Shown here: in pieces, positions 1 to 11,660 of the stretch
Position numbering within the stretch: the first letter of the stretch is position 1
How the letters are laid out: each line of letters opens with the position of its first letter
Origin: Prorocentrum cordatum
Taxonomy: Eukaryota; Sar; Dinophyceae; Prorocentrales; Prorocentraceae
Length of the DNA stretch: 64,000 nt
Direction of reading: 5' to 3'
Assembly: GCA_963575745.1 (NCBI GenBank)
Contig: CAUYUJ010016907.1
Span: 171,075 to 235,074, forward strand
The notes under the pieces: model-generated
The model's input: only the letters and a program-made list of their open reading frames with translations
Told to the model about the DNA's origin: nothing
Database searches by the model: none
Made by a program: the position numbers and the translations under genes

Positions 1-137
1 TTGTAAACCGGGGGCCAACGACACAGTTTGAGCCTTAAGACTTTCCCTTATGAAAAACAAGGTGCGAGCCCCGGGAGGGGCACTTCAATCGGAAAAATAC
101 AATGTGCACCGGGCGGGGGGGATCAACAATAATTACT
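1..137 (-). repeat. R1 head, inverted copy
   Basis: The reverse complement matches the head of R1 at 26,753-26,905, 29,020-29,165 and 30,660-30,800 almost base for base. Shared landmarks include ATTGAAGTGCCC, GGCTCGCACC and GTCGTTGGCCCCCGGTTTAC. The adjoining R1 body (from about 185) is in forward orientation, so head and body are inverted relative to each other across a CAA-rich stretch at 138-185. Confidence 0.8.
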
Positions 138-770
138 TATCATCAACAACAACAACACCAACACCAGCAACAACAACACCAATAACAACAACGGCACCCG
201 CCTACGACTTCCTCACAATTTACTCAAAATCGCGCTGTCGCGCGGGACTTCCTCACACTTTATGCAGGAATCGCGCTCTTGCGTGGGACTCCCTCGCGAT
301 TTATTCAGACGCCGCGCCCTCGACGCTCACGCTCTCGTCCTGGTCTTTCTAACGATTTACTTGGAAATTGCGCTATCGCTTGAGACTTCGCGATTCATGC
401 AGGACTTGTAACAACCAGCCTGCTCGACCTTGCCGCCTGGGCCCGCCTTCCCGACACGCCCGTTAGGGTCTACCCGCCCGATTTGCCCGTCTGGTTCTGC
501 CGCGTGTTCTCTCCTCCTTGCACCCCTCTTGCTAATCTCTCTCGTGCTCCATCCTTCGCCCTCCCCCTTCCATCCGTCCTCTCTCTTCCCCTGTTTTGGG
601 GCTGCGCTAAGCGCGCGTGGCAAGTAAGGAAGATAATGCCCCCAATGGGGGTACGATCGAGCAGAGGGCGGGTACAGATGGTTTGGGATATACGTGTTGA
701 ATAGCACGCGAGCAGATAGGAGCGAACCGTCTTGAAATGGTTGTTGTTGTTGCAGTTGTCGTTGTTGTTG
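138..770 (+). repeat. R1 body and tail, shortened copy
   Basis: 190-420 carries the ~48 bp subrepeats (GCGCTCTCGCTTGGGACTTC-like) found in R1 at 26.9-27.2 kb. 635-760 matches the R1 tail (GGGTACGATCGA, GAGGGCGGGTA, GGTTTGGGATA, CGAACCGTCTTGAAATG) and leads directly into a GTT tract, as in the copy at 32.2 kb. The CTTCGTGGCCCC middle section of R1 is missing here. Confidence 0.7.
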
Positions 771-910
771 TTATTGTTGCGGTTGTTGTTGTTGGTGGTT
801 GGTGTTGTTTTTCTTGCTTTAGTTGTAGTTTTTGTTGGTGGTGGTGTCGTGGTCGTCGTCGTCGTCGTCGTCGTCGTCATTGTTGTTGTTGTTGTTGTTG
901 TTGGCAACTC
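735..910 (+). repeat. GTT/GTC trinucleotide tract
   Basis: Degenerate GTT repeats change to GTC/CGT and back to GTT. The tract starts at the end of the R1 tail, so it is probably the tail of that element. Open frames across it (poly-Val, poly-Leu, poly-Cys) are artefacts. Confidence 0.9.
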
Positions 911-1364
911 TCTTGGATTTTGCGCATCGCTACAGCGTAAGTAGGCAGCGTAGGAGAAGAAGGAAGAAGAGGCGTACAGCCACGGAGATTGACAGGAGGG
1001 AGGGAGCAGCGGCAATCAAGCGTGGAGGAGCGACGCACGGAAGCGGAGGAAACCAAGACCGGAAAGAGGAATTCACGAAGGAGGGTGAGGGGAGATCGGA
1101 GGGGGGGGCGCGGCTGCGGGAAAGAGGCCGACGTCGCCGTCCTGGTCGTATTTGTCATCGTCTTCGGAGCCTCGGAATCGGCTCTTCCGATTCGAGGTTC
1201 GAAGTTCAAATTATTCGGATGGTCTTGGACGCTCCCGGCCCTGTTTTGGAATTCCGACGGGCTCTGGCAACGTCCAGAGGCTTTCCGGGATCTCCGGGGA
1301 TCCCTGGATGTTGCGGAGGGAGGGTTGCTTCGCCACGTCGTGGTCGTCGTCGTCTCTTGGTGGT

Positions 1365-1403
<39 letters not shown>

Positions 1404-1735
1404 GGAGCCAGTGTCCACGTGCGATGACGCAGCGACAGCCCAATCCGTCACAAGGACCTATCGCCACGGTGCCTGGCTTCGACTGCCCACGCTTGCCGCC
1501 GTACTGCTCTCGGACCCCCGCGCGTCGTCCCTGCTTGAGCCCCGTCCTCTTTCCGTTCCCTCCTCCACCCTGCCGGTTCCCTCCCCATGCGCCCATCCAC
1601 CTGCTCTGTCCGCGCCTTACACATTCTCTCCACGCCAGGGCACCCTGATGCATCAAGTCTCATACGGCGCAGTGTAGCAAACCAGTGGCAACTTGTGTAC
1701 ACATACATACACGTATGCATACATATTTACACAGC
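911..1735. other. Complex sequence, no supported gene
   Basis: GC-rich unique-looking sequence containing a CGT tract at 1,336-1,402. Overlapping frames in several phases show no family I recognise. Confidence 0.5.
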
Positions 1736-2030
1736 TATATGTATGTATGTATGTATGTATGTATGCATGCATGTATGTATGTATGCATGCATGCATGCAT
1801 GCATGCATGCATGCATGTATGTATGTATGTATGCATGTATGTGTGTATGTGTGTATGTGTGTATGTGTGTATGTGTGTATGTGTGTATGTGTGTATGTGT
1901 GTATGTGTGTATGTGTGTATGTGTGTATGTGTGTATGTGTGTATGTGCATGTGTATGTGTATAGATATATGTACGTATGTATGTATGTATGCATGCATGT
2001 ATGTATGTGTGCGTATGTATGTATGTATGT
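1736..2030 (+). repeat. GTAT/GCAT tetranucleotide microsatellite
   Basis: Long TATG/GCATG and GTGTATGT runs. The flank after it (2,034-2,080, CTCCAAACAGTGCTTGCGCT) recurs after a TA-rich tract at 51,915. Confidence 0.95.
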
Positions 2031-2211
2031 CGATTCTCCAAACAGTGCTTGCGCTTAGGGGTTCTTACCTGTGTTCCAAGGTACTGGGCATGGTTGTCGG
2101 TCTGGCAGCTCCTCCCGGGCCTCCGCGTAACCTCAAGGGCCCAAGAGGTGCGGAAAGCGCGCAGAAGAGGCCAAGTCGAACGTCTCGGCCCTCGAACCGC
2201 GAAGACTGCGG

Positions 2212-2370
2212 GGGCGGAGGAGGAGGAGGAGGAGGAGGAGGAGGAGGAGGAGGAGGAGGAGGAGGAGGAGAAGAGAGGAGGAGGAGAGAGGAGGAGGGAG
2301 GAGGAGGAGGAGGAGGAGGAGGAGGAGGAGGAGGAGGGAGAGTAGGAGGAGAAGGAGGAGGAGGAGCAAA
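2212..2370 (+). repeat. GGA trinucleotide tract
   Basis: Nearly pure GGA/GAG repeat with small interruptions; polypurine on the plus strand. Confidence 0.95.
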
Positions 2371-2539
2371 GCCCTCATGAGGTGGTGCACCACGTGCCCC
2401 AACCATTCGCGGGAGCCTGCGTCGCAAGGCGCGAATGCGACATGGAAGAACACGTCATGATATTGCGTTTTTTTGACTGGAGCCGGGCAGGCGAAACACA
2501 CAACTGTGGCACTATGGCACGCCAATGCGGCAAGTCTTG

Positions 2540-2715
2540 AAGTCAGACTTCGACCAAGACAATCAAGCCTCGAGAATGAGGAACACCAAGGAAGATAAAG
2601 GGGGAGGAAGAAGCCAGTCAGACTTAGACCAATCCATCGGCCAGTCAGACTTTGACCAAGAGTGACGAGGAGGAGGAGGAGGAGGAGGAGGAGGAGGAGG
2701 AGGATGGGGAGGCAG
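2540..2715 (+). repeat. Short direct repeats plus GGA tract
   Basis: GTCAGACTT-GACCAA occurs three times (about 2,543, 2,616 and 2,644), followed by GGA repeats at 2,669-2,703. Confidence 0.7.
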
Positions 2716-2855
2716 GAGGAAGCATGAAAGACAAGAACAGGATGCTGACGCCTCGGCCAGCCTACAGCACTGGAGATCGCAATGCAAACCGACGCCAGTG
2801 AGATAGGACATCTCAGGGCCTGACCGTGAGGGGTGGGTGGGGGACGCCCAAGCTG

Positions 2856-2889
<34 letters not shown>

Positions 2890-2984
2890 GCGTTGTCCCT
2901 CTCCCCTTGCTTTCTCTTCCTCCTCCTTCTCCTCCTCGTTCTTTCTGCTCCGTCTCATTACCTTACAACCAACTCCCCCGTGTC

Positions 2985-3612
2985 GCACCACCAGACGTTT
3001 CCCGAGGCCAAGCCGGATGTTTCGCTTGGGATACCTGACAAATAACTGCCCCAAGGCGTGAAAGGCCCGACAATTATGCGGATGCAGGTCGGTACCTTTT
3101 CAAACTGTGGCTCTCGCCATGGCGCCGCGCATATTCGTCTCACGGATCGGATGAAAGCGGGACGCTTTTCGCACTGTGGCTCTCGCCTTTTCGCCGTTCA
3201 CATTCGTCTTACATATTTTCAAGAGCTACACGGATGGAGGGTTGGTCCTTTTCAAATCGGTGCTCTCGCTGGACCTTTCGCTAGATTGTAAGATCAGACC
3301 TTGAAGTTTGCAACACAGCTGCAAGAATGGATGGCGGTTTCTTTTCAAAGAGGGGCTGTCGCTGTGCACTTCTTTGGACCTTGCGCCCCATCTTGTCGTA
3401 TTCCTTATAGCTCAAAGGATGGAACGCACTCTCTTTTAACACGGGGCTCCCGCTTGCACTGCGGGCCCAAGGAGCTCTCGTCTTTCAATGGGGGGCACTT
3501 CACGTAGCGAAAATCAGTGCATGTAGGGACTCACGAGAAGAGGACTTGGGACTGGAGGGTGACTTGCAGCACCGTCGATGCATGTTGGGTTTATTCTGGT
3601 CCTCCTCCTCCT
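2985..3612 (+). mobile_element. Composite module R2, copy 1, ending in CCT tract
   Basis: A 5' part (CCAGACGTTTCC, then TGTTTCGCTTGGGATACCT) resembles 62,648-62,690. It is followed by ~75-100 bp degenerate repeats marked by TGTGGCTCTCGCC and CGCGCATATTCGTC (3,060-3,500). A 3' segment (GACTTGCAGCACCGTCGATG, then TTGGGTTTATTCTGGTCCT) then runs straight into (CCT)n. The same order and 3' end are seen in the copies near 21.4, 53.1 and 62.3-63.3 kb. No protein is encoded; it resembles a SINE-like non-autonomous element. Confidence 0.6.
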
Positions 3613-4060
3613 CCTCCTCCTCCTTCTTCTTCTTCTTCTTCTTCTTCTCCTCCTCCTCCTCCTCCTCCTCCTCCTCCTCCTCCTCCTCCTCCTCCTCCTC
3701 CTCCTCCTCCTCCTCCTCCTCCTCCTCCTCCTCCTCCTCCTCTCCTCCTCCTCCTCCTCCTCCTCCTCCTCCTCCTCCTCCTCTCCTCCTCCTCCTCCTC
3801 CTCCTCCTCCTCCTCCTCCTCCTCCTCCTCCTCCTCCTCCTCCTCCTCCTCCCTCCTCCTCCTCCTCCTCCCTCCTCCTCCTCCTCCTCCTCCTCCTCCT
3901 CCTCCTCCTCCTCCTCCTCCTCCTCCTCCTCCTCCTCCTCCTCCTCCTCCTCCTCCTCCTCCTCCTCCTCCTCCTCCTCCTCCTCCTCCTCCTCCTCCTC
4001 CTCCTCCTCCTCCTCCTCCTCCTCCTCCTCCTCCTCCTCCCTCTCCTCATCCTTCTCCTG
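3600..4060 (+). repeat. Long CCT tract (tail of R2 copy 1)
   Basis: About 450 bp of CCT repeats with rare single-base interruptions that shift phase. This creates very long poly-Pro/Ser/Leu or poly-Glu/Arg/Gly frames that are not genes. Confidence 0.97.
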
Positions 4061-5395
4061 TGTCCTCCTCCTTCCTCCTCCTCCTGCCTCCTCCTGCGTC
4101 CTCCTCCCTCCTCCACCTGCTCCCTCCTCCTCCCCCTCCCTTCGCCCCTTCCGGGCGCACAGGCCGGACCACCTCCCAGGGGGGCGCCTCGTGGGAGGCT
4201 GCCTCCCGCTCGGTGGCACGGCCGAGTCGCAGAGCGGCGGCTGCCAGCGGCGGGCCACGTCAGGCAGGCGGGCGGCTCACGCAGCAGGCCCCGCGGCTGC
4301 GGCGGATCGTGTCGAATCCCAGCCGCGGCGCCAGGAGGGCTGCCGCCTGGGCCGAGGATTATGTTGCTCCCATCGTACTTAAGGACAACATTCCAGAAAT
4401 GATTCGAGCACCTGGAGAAAGTGTGGAAACATAGTCGAAACAATGTCGAAACAGTGTCCCCCCCAAGGCCCGACACGTGAAAGCCCTCGAGTTTCGATAC
4501 TTTCTGGGTGCTCGAAACTCCTACTGGTGGTCGAGGCTAACGTAGGCTGGAACATCATTAGCCGAGGAGCCAGTCCGCTGGAGCTCGCCTCCTCATTGTC
4601 CCGTTGCCCCTACTCCAGCGCTTCCCGATGAGGGGCGGGAGAGACTTGTCTTCGGGTCGTGCATCCCTGGGCGGAGAACTTTTCCTCTTGCACGCCCAAA
4701 CCATGGGTTCCATTGAGTCCCATTGCGCGAGCAAGAATCTCGTGGATCCAATCTGTCTATCTTCTGGATACCTTTTATTGCGCAGAAACTTCGTGCATCT
4801 CATTTTTTTGTTGCTGGAGCGAATGCATGAAAATAATGAGGCAAATCGTGGACCGGCAAGAACATGGATCCACAGAGCCGTCGGTAGGTCGGTTGGCCGG
4901 CCAGTTGGCACGTCGGTTGGTCGGTCGGGCGGTCGGTCGGTCGGTCGTCGTCGTCATCGTCGGTCGGTCGTCGTCGTTGGTCGGTCCGTCGTCGTCGTCG
5001 TCGTCATCTGGGGCTCAAGAGGAAAATCTTTCGGCCTGCGTAAGTAACTCGGGTCACCTGCGCCCGTTGCGAACGATTCGGGCACCCTCGGAATGCTCTA
5101 CACGAGGCGCAGCTGCAGATGAGCAACTTAAGGCTGGACAGCCTTCAAGAACCGACCGAAACGCCCGAAAACCTTGTGCACGCGCGTGGCTGGAGGTCCA
5201 CGGTAAGCCCCAAACTTTACCCATGCTGCAGTAAACCTTCCCGTCCCGAGCACCTCTTCAGAAGTCCATGCGGGTCAGTCTTTTCACTGCGGCAAGCGTC
5301 CGCTGGATGGGTATCGGTCCCGAACGGTGCAATGCACGATGAGTTTGAGTGAGCCACCGTAGGCGAGAACCATCTTGTTAAACAGGGGGCGCCCT
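4061..5395. other. Complex sequence with GGTC repeats, no supported gene
   Basis: Mostly unique sequence. 4,876-5,010 has GGTC/GTCG short repeats. Frames of up to 190 codons show no recognisable domain. Confidence 0.5.
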
Positions 5396-5830
5396 CATCT
5401 ATGTAGCTGATGAGAGGTGCAACATGTCGGGCCACAGCTCACAACTCTTGAAAACGTTTCGTCCTCCATGCCTGTAGCTGCAGGAGCGTTTCAGACATTC
5501 TGCGCAGCCCTCAGGCAAGGCCAACATTTCGAACGCGACCCGCCATTTATCAGTGCAAATGTTTGACTTTTCGGAATGAACGTGCGCGGCGCTCAGACGA
5601 GACCCATACATTGAAATCGTTCCGCCCTCCGTGAATGTAACAGGTTGATTCTCGTTGGTAACATGTTCAATGCACGAGCGGGGACTGAACTTTGAACACG
5701 GCCCGCCCTCCATCCGTGTAGATGCACTCTGGCGATAACCCAATGTCGAAAGCGACTCGCCCTGCATCTGTGTAGCTGCTGGAAGCTTTGGCAACGAATT
5801 TGCACAATGGCTAAACAAGAATCGTGTTGT
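5396..5830 (-). repeat. R2-type ~75-100 bp degenerate repeats, inverted
   Basis: Several units of GATCCGCCCTCCATCCGTG-like sequence with GCGCGGCGCT and ATGTTCAATGC-type variation, the reverse complement of the TGTGGCTCTCGCC repeat at 3.06-3.5 kb. They are strongly diverged from one another. Confidence 0.55.
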
Positions 5831-6254
5831 GAAAACGATCCGCCCTCCGCCCGAGGAGGTCGCAAGCGAAACGCCTGACCCGCCCTACCGACACGCTTGG
5901 TGGCGCCAGGGCCGCCAATGTGGCCCAACTTTGCCTCAAGAGACTCCGTACAGCCCCCAAGACGACCCCACGAGGTGCCAAAGAAGCCCCACGAGGCTTC
6001 CAAGGTTAAAACACCTGAGGAGTTGCGTCGGTTTTGAACATTTTGACTTTCCCACGCCTCTCGGCTCAATATGGTTGCAAGAGGAACTCGGATGAGCCAA
6101 ACAAAGCCCAACCTAACCCAACGAGGCTCACAAGAAGCCTCCCCGACGGCTGGGGACCGCCCCGAAAAGGCCTCAAGACACACAGTGCTGCGCTGGCACG
6201 GTGGGGATACTTGCCGCAGGCAGCTGGAGACCCTGACATCCTCCGATCTCTCTC

Positions 6255-6260
<6 letters not shown>
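5831..6260. other. Complex sequence, no supported gene
   Basis: Some short AAGAGGCCCCA-like degenerate repetition (5,935-6,010), otherwise nothing recognised. Confidence 0.4.
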
Positions 6261-6830
<570 letters not shown>

Positions 6831-7029
6831 TCTGCATGTGCATACATATATGGCTCTATACATAGTCATCTGCTTTTCCAAATCAGCTGCCTCAGAAGTC
6901 CCAACCGCCTCCCCAGCGGTCGTTTTTCGTCCGGGCTCTTTTTGCGGTCCCCTGGCTAGAAGACTAGCCAAAACGTCCGCTGAGGGCCGAAATCGAGTGA
7001 CGCCCGCCGGTTGACAAAATTATATCGTC

Positions 7030-7250
7030 GCCTTTCCCGAAAACAGCGGTGGGTCCCCAGCTGAGCCTGCCCGCCAACTTTTGGGCGTGAGCGGGCGTCA
7101 GCTGCTGGCAATGCAGCACGGCGGAGATTTCCCCAAGCCACTTTGCACATTTGTCGCTGGGAACGACAAAAGTTAAGCACTTCGCGGCCGCATCAACGGA
7201 CACACGCACACCAAGCACTACAAAACTGCAAGCAGCAGAGACTGCTTTCT
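7030..7250 (-). pseudogene. Reverse transcriptase thumb/connection fragment, possibly DIRS- or Ty3-like
   Basis: Within a 143-codon minus-strand frame (7,395-6,964) about 60 residues look like the end of an RT: FVVLGVRVSVD (motif E region, near 7,215), then LTFVVPSDKCAKWLGEI, LTPAHAQKLAGRLSWG (near 7,068) and TAVFG. The order LGV, then L-F-P-K, then L-A-KLAGRL-W/FA, then FGR is typical of RT/RNase H connection segments in tyrosine-recombinase and related retrotransposons. After AVFG the reading loses similarity and stops at 6,964, and no palm motifs (catalytic Asp, xxDD) are found upstream, so this is a short relic. It is unrelated in sequence to the LINE at 42-47 kb. Family assignment is from pattern memory and uncertain. 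Confidence 0.45.
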
Positions 7251-7917
7251 GCGGGTCGAGACGGAGATGTGGGTACGTACCCGTGTGCAGCACACTTTGC
7301 ACCGCCCCGGGATTCTCACGCCGTCGGACGGGCGGCCTCGTCGCACGATGGCTTCGTCGTGCAGGCCATCCACACGCCGCAGGGGAGACAGTCAACCACC
7401 AGCACCTTACCCCAACGGCCTACAGTCCTCGTGCTACCGCAGGGAACGCCGAATCAGGAACTACGGGGATTTTTTTGGCCACGGCGAGTCTGAGCCACGA
7501 CTGGGTCCCCCGACCTTGGACGCAAGGAGCGGTCTGGAGACCAGAGCCCCTCCTAAGCCCAACGTGGTCCCTATCTCAGCGCCTTGACTGTACGCGCGAA
7601 CGTCCCAGCAGTCGGTCCCATGCTGGAGGTGTCCCGCAGAGTCGCTGCTTGGGCCGTGGAGCGCCCAAGGGACTTCTCCTCCTGGGAGCCACGCCAGGGC
7701 AATCTCGTGGACGCTTTGTGGACGAAGGCGCAGCTCGCAAGAGATCCATACCCTCCTCCCTCGGATGCTTCCTCCAAAGGCCCCCACAGATCTCTGGAGG
7801 TCTTTGCGGAGGCCCCCAGAGGGCCTTGGAGGCCCACAGTGTGGCAGAGGCACAGCAGAAGAGACCCGGCCCTCGAACATCGATCCCCCCTCACGCCCAG
7901 CCTCGCCTTCGTCGCCG

Positions 7918-7928
7918 TGTTTGTCGTA

Positions 7929-7974
<46 letters not shown>

Positions 7975-7985
7975 GCGTCGGCGTT
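7918..7985 (+). repeat. CGT trinucleotide tract
   Basis: About 20 GTC/CGT units. Confidence 0.9.
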
Positions 7986-8694
7986 CCCTTTCTGCTGTTC
8001 TTTGGCCAGTTACAACATTGTGGAGTCCCCTTTCCATCAAATTGGAAACCCGATATGATCATTTTGAATGAACATATGGCGCGCTCGCCGATCAATGGTC
8101 CCTTCTGGAATGCCGGAATCGAAAAAAGTGCGCATCTCTCGGTGAGCCGAATTCTGCTCCCTCAGCCTTGAGCCGCCGGCGACGCCAGTTTCTGTTGCCT
8201 TCTCTGGGGGACACATGCTGGCTCCTCAGATGTCTCTGAAACGGGTGCCTCTCCCGGAGCGCGCAGCACGGCACGCTCTTCGATCCACGAGTCACACCCT
8301 TGGAACCCCTGGCCCTCGCCGCGGCGACCTTCGGCGACCACCACAGGCTCCCCGGCCCCAAGGCCGAGGAGAGGCCGAAACGACCCAGCGCCCCTCCTCG
8401 GCCCAGGGTGGCTCCCTACTTCAGTGTCTTGATTGTGTTGGGCACGTTGCTCGATGAATCTCTGGATCACCACACTTCGCGCAGCGCACCCCGCGATGCG
8501 CGGCTATCCTCGCGCCATCGCGAGGCCACCTTGGAGAAGGGCGCCTCTCCAACCCAGGACGCGCCGCGCGAAGCGCGATCCTCCTCGCGGCCGCGCAGGT
8601 GACCTGGAGGTGCCGCCGGAGGGGCCCAGCGGCAATCCAAGACATTTGCGCGGACCTCTGACTGTTAGTGCCTACATCGTTTTTCCTTCCTCGA

Positions 8695-8890
8695 TGTACA
8701 GTCATCGGTCTGACCTAAGGAACGATAAATAAGGAACGAAGCCCCTTTTCTATCCCAAGGAATAAAGCATAAGGACCGATACATAACAAATAACGCATAA
8801 GGAACTGTAAATAACCTATGTCAAATCTAAGGAACGACCGAGCCCCTTCTGAAAAGTAAGTGTGCCTTATTCAAGCCGCTCACTGTACGG
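8695..8890 (+). repeat. Dispersed repeat R3, copy 1
   Basis: About 190 bp matching 57,250-57,445 at high identity in the same orientation (GTCATCGGTCTGACCTAA at the start, TTATTCAAGCCGCTCACTGTA at the end, here shortened). Inside, AAGGAACGATA and AACGCATAAGGAA-type motifs repeat every 25-35 bp. It contains no open frame of interest. Confidence 0.85.
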
Positions 8891-9575
8891 CACGCTCCTC
8901 ATGCACCGTGCATCGACCACATGCGGCACCACTTTTGCTGCGCATCGGCACCTCCACTGCGTTGCTCTGCACTCCTCCCTTGTCCCCCCCGGTCTCAACA
9001 CTAGGCGCGTGGCGAAGGGCCCTTAGGCCGCATGGGGGGCTCTCGACAAAGTGCTGCACCACCGAGCTGTTTCGACCAGCCCGGACTGGACCCAATTTTA
9101 AGACCGGGGGGGAGGGGCGTGTGGAAAACGAGCGCTGATAGAACAGCGATTCGATTGATTGTCCGCGCCAGGTGGTGCAACATTCTGTCGATGTACCGTA
9201 GGACCCCCCCTCTCCCTTGGAGTCTGCCAGAGAATCAGGTCTTGGGACAACAGCGAAGGAGCACCACGCTGACGCGCTCCCAACGGCGGCGAGGCATTGG
9301 TACTCTTTCCCTCCCGACGTATGGCACGTTCCTCGACGCATGGCCCCCCCTCTGGAGCCTTTCGACCCCGGCCGCCCGCATCGAGACCGTATACGGCCAG
9401 GAACCTGTGCTTGGCGTGTCGCCTCGGCGCCCCCAGCGTCAGGCCACGCCCTGTAAACAAGCAGCGTGACGCTCCGTTCCGCGGGGGGCGGGACAAAAAC
9501 TCGGGACGTCGACGCTCGGGGACTGGGGACATGTTTAGCATGCCGTGCCGAACTGTGAAAAAAATGCAGCGTCAC
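8891..9575. other. Complex GC-rich sequence, no supported gene
   Basis: Overlapping frames of up to 231 codons in both strands, none recognised. Sequence is not obviously repeated elsewhere in the window. Confidence 0.4.
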
Positions 9576-9690
9576 GGATAATCACGACTGGAGCTCTAGA
9601 CCCCACCTTTCTGCGGCATCTTTCGAGCCGGATCAATCTGTGATGGTCCCGTGGCCCGAAGCCAGGCGAACACGCCTGGCGTGGACAAAA
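9576..9690 (+). repeat. Dispersed repeat R5, copy 1
   Basis: ATCACGACTGGAGCTC, then CTTTCTGCGGCATCTTTCGA and GATCAATCTGTGATGG. It matches 24,790-24,895 and 35,345-35,445. Confidence 0.7.
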
Positions 9691-9699
9691 ATGCAACGC

Positions 9700-9890
9700 C
9701 ACAATCTCCAGACCCACGAAGTCATAATTTTTTCCATGACGTCGACACCCCAGAGGTCTCTGGGACCGGTTCTTCATCCTGCACGGTTTGTCGACGGCCC
9801 CGGGGCACCTTAAGGAAGGGCCCCCATCAAGGCCGGGAACAGCAAACCACGCTTTGCGTCCTGATTTTTTCGGGACTCGAGGCTTCGAGC
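9700..9890 (+). mobile_element. MITE-like element R4, copy 1
   Basis: Left end CCAGACCCACGAAGTCAT, core GGGACCGGTTCTTCATCC, then GACGGCCCCGGGGC, and a right end related to the left end inverted (GTCCTGATTTTTTCGGGACT). Confidence 0.65.
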
Positions 9891-10159
9891 CTTTCGATCC
9901 CCCGCCGCCCGCGGCGGTCCCCGCGCTCAGCTGCGCGGCCTGCCCGCGGCGTCCCTCGCCTGCTGTGGGGGCCACGGCGCCGCCGCGTGCGACGCCGGCG
10001 ACCTCGGGGGCCAGGCGGGCACCGCCGCGGCCGCCTCGCAACCGAGGGGGGAATGTGCAGGATCGGTTAGCCTCGCACCGCTGTTTCGGAGGTGCTCGGG
10101 CGTCTCTGGATGCCGTCGTCGTCCAGGAGGGAATCATAATAGTAGCAAGAAGAAGGAGG

Positions 10160-10330
10160 AGGAGGAGCACAAGCATAAAACTTCGGAGCTCCGCGCGGGC
10201 TTCTTGGATCTGCGCTGGAACCTCCCGGCGGCGCCTCTGGCGCCGCTCGTGGCGCGCTCCGCGCGCCAGGGAGGGGGTCCAGCGTAGATCCAAGAATTCC
10301 GCGCGGAGCTCCGACAATATATGTTCATGC
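10160..10330. repeat. Hairpin element family E, copy 1
   Basis: Imperfect palindrome. CGGAGCTCCGCGCGG with TTGGATCTGCGCTGGA on the left is mirrored by TCCAGCGTAGATCCAAG and CCGCGCGGAGCTCCG on the right. The centre is GGCGCC-rich. It is related to 38,350-38,510. Confidence 0.75.
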
Positions 10331-11535
10331 CGTTTTTTCTTTTCCGAGCCCAGGCAATGACAAAGGGAGTCGCCACTAGGGGGGTCCCCGCCTCCGCGAG
10401 AAGCCGACATTTCATAAAGGAAACGCGCCTCCCAGAACACTACTGAGACTTGCAGGATGACCCCGCACGTCCGAGAACCTCCTCTCGAGCTTAGAGCCTG
10501 GGAGCCCCGATCCACAGGAGGAACCCCTAGTGGTCCGCCCGAGTCGCCATAGCTGGGCGCAGCGAGAAGAGCTGAGGGGAAACGATAGGGGGGATAGGCT
10601 CATGGGGTGGAACACCGAGCTGGAACCGGCGATGCATCCCCGATATGGGCCTCATAGATCACCCTGCCCAGGAACGTGCGGATTCGCTATCGGGGGCCTA
10701 TCGCCGATCTACCGGTGATGTATCGCCGACTCCAGCTCGATGTGTGTTCCCCCTGACCCGATCCCCCCCAATCGCTGCCCCCGAAGAGCAGAGCAGGCCA
10801 CGACGGACCCCGGGGAGGAGTCCGGGGGCCAACCTTGAGCGCATCGTCTGGCTCTGGCCGTCGCTCGGACGTCCACTTCCCGTGCATCTTTCGGTCTCGT
10901 GCTTTTTTTTGGTTCGATGGCCCAGCATGGTCCTCGATGGCTCTCGCCGAAGAAAAAAATGCACACGTCCGAGCGAGGCCAAGGGGTCGCGGACTGGGGC
11001 AAGCACGAGCGGTGAGCTTCGAGTCGGGAAGTCGGTGCTCGAGCTTCGAGCGATGAGCTCCCGACTGGAACGCGCGCCCGCGTCGGGCCGCACCGGCAGC
11101 GGGGCGGCCTCGGGGCGGGCCGGCCGCGCCTGCTGCACAGCAGCGCCACGCGAGCACGGGGCCGCATCGGCCTCGGATCGCAAGAGCATCGGCACCGAGT
11201 CGGATCGAGGCGGCCAGGACCGACCTCGAAGCGGATCGGATCGGGCCCTGCAGGAGGAGCGCGGGAGATCGGAACGGTCGAACATGTACAAAGTCGCCGA
11301 CTCCCACCCCTTGGCAGGGCCAGGCGACCGGGGACTTTCACGGACCAAGGCGTGGGCGCAGCGGAGTGGGCTGCAGCCGTGGGTGGAGAGAGACGTCCTC
11401 CGTGCACCGCTCCTCTCGGCGAGCTGGGAGCTGGCAGCGTCCGGGTGTGCAGAGTCCTGGCTTAGGGGGCCCTGGCCCAAGGTGCCCCCCTCCGCTCCAG
11501 ACGCTTCCTCGTGCCCCAGCAGATCCTTGCCCAGG
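10331..11535. other. Complex GC-rich sequence, no supported gene
   Basis: Four long frames overlap on both strands (up to 260 codons on the minus strand), a composition effect of GC-rich DNA. No domain is recognised in any of them. Confidence 0.4.
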
Positions 11536-11537
11536 GG

Positions 11538-11660
11538 CTCCTCCTCCTCCTCCGCCTCCTCCTCCTCCTCTTCCTCCTTCTCCTCTTCCTCCTCCTCATC
11601 CTCCTCGTCCCCCTCCTCCTCCTCCTCCTCCTCCTCCTCCTCCTCCTCCTCCTCCTCCTT
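11538..11660 (+). repeat. CCT tract
   Basis: CCT/TCC repeats with CTT interruptions. Confidence 0.95.

Noticed and set aside
3514-4476. Frames of 250-320 codons across the CCT tract
   Set aside because: Homopolymeric products in five frames, phase-shifting at each single-base interruption; no complex domain.
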